The notes below the pieces were generated by a model that was not told the DNA's origin, made no database searches, and saw only the letters and a program-made list of their open reading frames with translations. Position numbers and translations under genes: made by a program. From Tsukamurella paurometabola DSM 20162 (GTDB taxonomy: Bacteria > Actinomycetota > Actinomycetes > Mycobacteriales > Mycobacteriaceae): 64,000 bases of DNA. This document shows, piece after piece, positions 59,063 to 64,000 of this stretch. Each line of letters begins with the position of its first letter. Position 1 is the first letter of the stretch. Location: the NCBI RefSeq assembly GCF_000092225.1, contig NC_014158.1, positions 2,108,001 to 2,172,000 of the forward strand. The letters are read 5' to 3'.

Positions 59063-60559
59063 TTGAGGCGTACGGCACACTCCGCCACCACCTTCGCCGT
59101 GCGGTCGCTCTTCGCGGCCGTCACCACGGGCTCGCTGGCCGTGGGCACCTTCGCTTCCGTGGCCGCCGAACCGGTCGGCGATGCGACCGCACCCGGCAAC
59201 GTGGTCGCGGCGCTCGTGGACAAGATCGCGCAGGCCGATCAGAAGATCGCCAACCTTCGCGACGATGTCGCCACCAAGCGGCAATCGGTCAACCAGTCCG
59301 TCGTCGACCTGCAGTCCGCGCAGAACGCCGCCTCCGCGGCTGCGGGCGCGATCAAGGTCTCGGAGGGCGCCGTGGCACAGTCGGACACCCGGATCCAGGC
59401 GGCGCAGGAGAAATTCGACCAGATGGTGCGTGCCGCGTACCAGCAGGGCAACAACGCCGGCGCGCTGGTCAACACGCTCGGCGGAGAAGACCCCAACGCC
59501 ACGCTCGAACGCGCGACCACCCTGCGGATCGTTGCGGATAAGCAGCGCGCGGCCCTCGGCGACCTCAAGGCCGCCAAGGCACGTGCCGAGGCGTCGCGCA
59601 CCGCGGCTCGCGCCGCGAAGGTCCAGGCCGATGCGGCCACCGCCGCTGCGGCCGACCGCAAGAAGGCAGCCGAAGACTCGATCACCACCGCTGTCGCTTC
59701 GCTGAACACCCAGGAGCAGGAGCAGGCGACGCTCACGGCGCAGCGGGAACTCGCGCAGAAGGCGCTCGACTCCGCCAAACGCGCCGACGACCGCGCCGAG
59801 CAGCAGCGGGTGTACGCGCAGTACGTCGTCGACGAGCAGCAGACCCAGACGGTGACCGCTCCCGGTGCAGCTGCCGTGCCGACCGTTCCTGGTGCGGCAC
59901 CCGCTGCCGGGTCCGCGACCCCCGCCGGTGGCGCCACTGTCAATACCGCCGATCCGCTGGCCGGGGCACGCACGTTCGCCCAGAACCTGGTCAACCAGGC
60001 GACGTCGATGTTCGGCATCACTGCGGCCGCAGCGCAGCCCGCCGCGGCGACCGCATCGACGGCCCAGCCCGCACAGCCCGCCGTGCCCGCGCCGTCCCCG
60101 CAGGCCATCGCCAGCGCGGCGAACATGACCGGCGCTCAAGCGATCGATGCCGTCATCGCCCGCGGCATGTCCGTCATCGGCGTGCAGTACGCCTGGGGTG
60201 GCGGCAACGCCTGGGGTGCCACCCGGGGAGTCCGCGACGGCGGCGTCGCCGACAGCTTCGGCGACTACAACCGCATCGGATTCGATTGCTCGGGCTTCAC
60301 CGCCTACGCCTTCGCGGCCGTCGGTATCGCCCTGCCCAAGTACTCGGGGTACCAGTACACCACCGGCAAGCAGTACCCGATCAGCCAGATCAAGCGCGGC
60401 GATATGGTCTTCCGCGGCCCCGGCGGCACCCAGCACGTTGCGATCTACCTCGGCAACAATCAGATCCTGGAATCGCCGCAGTCCGGCGGCGCGGTCCGCG
60501 TGGCACCCTTCGACGCCTCGACGTTCCTGTCCACCGTCGTCCGCGTCATCAACAGCTGA
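59063..60559 (+). CDS. ripA: NlpC/P60 peptidoglycan endopeptidase, RipA type
   Basis: A 498-residue secreted hydrolase that cuts peptidoglycan stem peptides and supports cell separation. It has a signal peptide (about 1-35), a long coiled-coil region (45-255) that probably inhibits the enzyme, an Ala/Pro linker (265-350) and a C-terminal NlpC/P60 domain with FDCSGF (Cys409), QHVAIYLG (His458) and Glu470 as third residue. It starts with TTG and GAGGAG 6 nt upstream. Only one such gene is present where M. tuberculosis has ripA and ripB. Confidence 0.95.
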   Translation: MRRTAHSATTFAVRSLFAAVTTGSLAVGTFASVAAEPVGDATAPGNVVAALVDKIAQADQKIANLRDDVATKRQSVNQSVVDLQSAQNAASAAAGAIKVSEGAVAQSDTRIQAAQEKFDQMVRAAYQQGNNAGALVNTLGGEDPNATLERATTLRIVADKQRAALGDLKAAKARAEASRTAARAAKVQADAATAAAADRKKAAEDSITTAVASLNTQEQEQATLTAQRELAQKALDSAKRADDRAEQQRVYAQYVVDEQQTQTVTAPGAAAVPTVPGAAPAAGSATPAGGATVNTADPLAGARTFAQNLVNQATSMFGITAAAAQPAAATASTAQPAQPAVPAPSPQAIASAANMTGAQAIDAVIARGMSVIGVQYAWGGGNAWGATRGVRDGGVADSFGDYNRIGFDCSGFTAYAFAAVGIALPKYSGYQYTTGKQYPISQIKRGDMVFRGPGGTQHVAIYLGNNQILESPQSGGAVRVAPFDASTFLSTVVRVINS

Positions 60560-60683
60560 CGCGCGACGCGCCGGTCCCACCGGATTCGTCCGAGGATTGC
60601 GTACCCTCGGATGACGAGCCCGGAGCGGGCTGTCGACATGGTCCGCAACAGGGCCGGGGGACGAGACGACGAAGGGGACTTGC

Positions 60684-61772
<1,089 letters not shown>

Positions 61773-61775
61773 TCC

Positions 61776-62708
61776 GTGTCCTCCGCCCCGCTCCCGAGCT
61801 TCGCCGGCGGCGAGGTCGACGAGACCCGCATGAAAGCGTCGCTCAAGACGCTCGAGCTGCTGGTCCGCCGCCGCCTCGACGGCGTCCTCAAGGGCGACCA
61901 TCAGGGCCTGTTGCCCGGCCCCGGTTCCGAACCGGGCGAGTCCCGCCCGTACACGCCCGGCGACGACGTCCGGCTCATGGACTGGTCGGTCACCGCACGC
62001 ACGACGCACCCGCACGTGCGACAGATGATCGCCGACCGCGAACTGCAGACCTGGATCGTGGTCGACCTGTCGGCGTCGATGGACTTCGGCTCCGTGAGCG
62101 GCACGAAGCGCGACCTCGCCGTCGCGGCGTCCGCGGCGGTCACCCACTTGGTGGCGGGGGCCGCCAACCGGGTCGGCTGCATCGTCACCAACGGATCCAC
62201 CACACTGCGGGTGCAGCCCCGCGCCGGCCGCGCGCACCGGCAGCTGGTGCTGCGCACGATCGCCGGGGCCCCGCGCGCGATCGAGGGCACCCGCGGCGAC
62301 CTGCGAGGAGCGCTGGACTCGCTGCGCCGCCCGGAACAGCCCCGCGGCCTGATCGTGGTGATCAGCGACTTCCTCGGCGACATCGACTACGTCCGTGAGC
62401 TGCGCGGCCTGGCCGCCAAGCACGAGGTCCTGGCCGTCGAAGTGCTCGACCCCCGCGATGTGGAGCTGCCCGATGTCGGGGAGATCGCGCTCCGCGACGC
62501 CGAGACGGGCGCGGTGCGCGAACTCACCGTGACCCCGGAGTTGCAGGCACGGTTCGCCGATGCTGCGCAGAAGCACCGTCAGGACGTGGCCCGCACGCTG
62601 CGCGGCGTCGGCGCGCCTGTGCTGGAACTGCGCACAGACCGCGATTGGCTCGCCGATATCGGGCGGTTCGTCGCCGCGCGCCGGCGCGGATTGGCGGGTG
62701 CTTCCTAG
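61776..62708 (+). CDS. DUF58 protein of the MoxR operon (Rv1480 type)
   Basis: A 310-residue protein with the DUF58 signature RPYTPGDDVRLMDWSVTAR followed by a VWA-like core (DLSASMDFG). It starts 3 bp after moxR with GTG and ends directly before the VWA gene. It is a probable client or adaptor of MoxR in envelope biology. Confidence 0.92.
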   Translation: MSSAPLPSFAGGEVDETRMKASLKTLELLVRRRLDGVLKGDHQGLLPGPGSEPGESRPYTPGDDVRLMDWSVTARTTHPHVRQMIADRELQTWIVVDLSASMDFGSVSGTKRDLAVAASAAVTHLVAGAANRVGCIVTNGSTTLRVQPRAGRAHRQLVLRTIAGAPRAIEGTRGDLRGALDSLRRPEQPRGLIVVISDFLGDIDYVRELRGLAAKHEVLAVEVLDPRDVELPDVGEIALRDAETGAVRELTVTPELQARFADAAQKHRQDVARTLRGVGAPVLELRTDRDWLADIGRFVAARRRGLAGAS

Positions 62709-63692
62709 ATGGGTGGATTGACCTCGCTCGCGAACCCGATCTGGCTGCTCGGCATCCTGCTCGTCGCCGCACTGCTCGCCGGTTACGTCTACAACGAACG
62801 CCGGAGACAGAAGCGGACACTGAAGTTCGCGAACACGTCGGTGCTCGACTCGGTGGCGCCGCCCGGCACGAACCGGTGGAAGCACGTCCCGATCGCACTG
62901 CTGGCGATCGGCCTGGTGCTGCTGATGGTCGCGCTGTCGGGGCCGCAGGCTATGCGGAAGGTGCCGCGTAATCGCGCCACCGTCGTGCTCGCGATCGACG
63001 TGTCGTTGTCGATGGAGGCCCGCGATGTGGAGCCCGACCGCCTCACCGCGGCCAAGGAGGCGGCCAAGAAGTTCGTGACCGAGCTGCCCAACGGTGTGAA
63101 CCTCGGCATCGTCTCGTTCGCGGGCACGGCTTCTCTCCTGGTCTCGCCGACCCCCGACCGGACGCTCGCGCTCAACGCCGTCGACAAGCTCGAACTGGCG
63201 CAGCGCACCGCGACCGGCGAGGGGATCTACACCTCGATCCAGTCGATCAAGAACATCCGGGACGTGCTGGGAGGCGAGGACAACGCCCCACCCGCGCGGA
63301 TCATCCTGGAATCGGACGGTAAGCAGACCGTGCCCACCGACCTCGACGACCCGCGGGGCGGATTCACCGCGGCGCGCAAGGCGAAGGAGGAGGGGATACC
63401 CATCTCCACCATCTCGTTCGGTACCACCAGCGGCAGCGTGAACATCGGCGGTCAGAACATCCCGGTCCCGGTGGACGACGCCTCACTGAAGCGGATCGCC
63501 GAATTGTCGGGCGGCCAGTTCTTCGCCGCCTCGTCGCTCAACGACCTCAATGAGGCGTACGGCAGCCTGCGCGACGAGATCGGCTGGGAGATGCAGAAGG
63601 GCGACAACTCGCGGATCTGGATGCTGTGGGGAACCCTGATCATCCTCGTGGGCGCGGCCGCCGCGGTGGGCATGAACCGACGCCTGCCGTGA
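62709..63692 (+). CDS. VWA-domain membrane protein (Rv1481 type)
   Basis: A 327-residue protein with two N-terminal membrane helices (about 8-24 and 58-76), a VWA domain with an intact MIDAS motif AIDVSLSMEA (DxSxS), and a C-terminal helix (about 302-321). BatA-like proteins of this kind form membrane complexes with MoxR and DUF58 partners. It abuts the DUF58 gene with no gap. Confidence 0.93.
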   Translation: MGGLTSLANPIWLLGILLVAALLAGYVYNERRRQKRTLKFANTSVLDSVAPPGTNRWKHVPIALLAIGLVLLMVALSGPQAMRKVPRNRATVVLAIDVSLSMEARDVEPDRLTAAKEAAKKFVTELPNGVNLGIVSFAGTASLLVSPTPDRTLALNAVDKLELAQRTATGEGIYTSIQSIKNIRDVLGGEDNAPPARIILESDGKQTVPTDLDDPRGGFTAARKAKEEGIPISTISFGTTSGSVNIGGQNIPVPVDDASLKRIAELSGGQFFAASSLNDLNEAYGSLRDEIGWEMQKGDNSRIWMLWGTLIILVGAAAAVGMNRRLP

Positions 63693-63701
63693 CCGCGCTG
63701 A

Positions 63702-64000
<299 letters not shown>

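Overview
The window comes from a high-GC actinobacterium of the order Mycobacteriales. The right end carries the gene block known from Mycobacterium tuberculosis as Rv1473 to Rv1483: an ABC-F ATPase, an AcnR-type TetR regulator, aconitase, a small membrane protein, a RipA-type NlpC/P60 hydrolase, MoxR, a DUF58 protein, a VWA protein and the start of FabG1. The left end carries the usual actinobacterial histidine and tryptophan loci. Tsukamurella is my best guess for the genus, from the overall gene content only. Many genes have a TANNNT hexamer 6-8 nt before the start codon, the mark of leaderless transcripts that are common in this order. No rRNA, tRNA, insertion sequence or CRISPR array is visible. 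No gene-free stretch exceeds 300 bases.

1-20.3 kb: the his operon is split. hisD (5' end cut off by the window edge), hisC and hisB are followed by a 13.8-kb accessory block, and then hisH, a small membrane protein gene, hisA/priA, an inositol-monophosphatase-family gene, hisF and hisI. The block has two parts. The first (2.8-11.8 kb) is an allantoin (ureide) module: allantoinase, an NCS1 permease, an Asp/Glu/hydantoin-type racemase, a secreted M61 peptidase, (S)-ureidoglycine aminohydrolase, a CitE-like DUF6986 protein and an IclR regulator, with shared TTCCG-CGGAA palindromes as likely operators. The second (11.8-16.5 kb) is an RpiR-linked operon with two enoyl-CoA hydratases and an ADP-forming acyl-CoA synthetase.

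20.3-36.4 kb: a BcpB-type peroxiredoxin lies divergent from trpE, a Trp-associated membrane protein gene and trpC. A second inserted block then separates trpC from trpB and trpA. It holds a GlcNAc-type kinase, a sugar porter and a DasR-like GntR regulator with two dre-like operators, followed by a polar amino-acid-type ABC importer with a GNAT enzyme. Three tandem membrane diguanylate cyclase paralogues follow trpA.

36.5-54.6 kb: the ABC-F gene is followed by accessory genes: an SDR enzyme, a lipoprotein class F sortase with a secreted SpaA-like protein, a PIG-L deacetylase, a jetABC (Wadjet/MksFEB) operon without the jetD nuclease gene, secreted or lipid-anchored proteins (GDPD, DUF4333, DUF218), a ferric-iron ABC importer and a two-domain VOC protein.

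54.6-64 kb: conserved acnR-acnA with an AcnR-like box, then the cell-envelope cluster whose NlpC/P60 gene has a long leader that may be a c-di-AMP riboswitch, moxR-DUF58-VWA, and the first 79 codons of fabG1.
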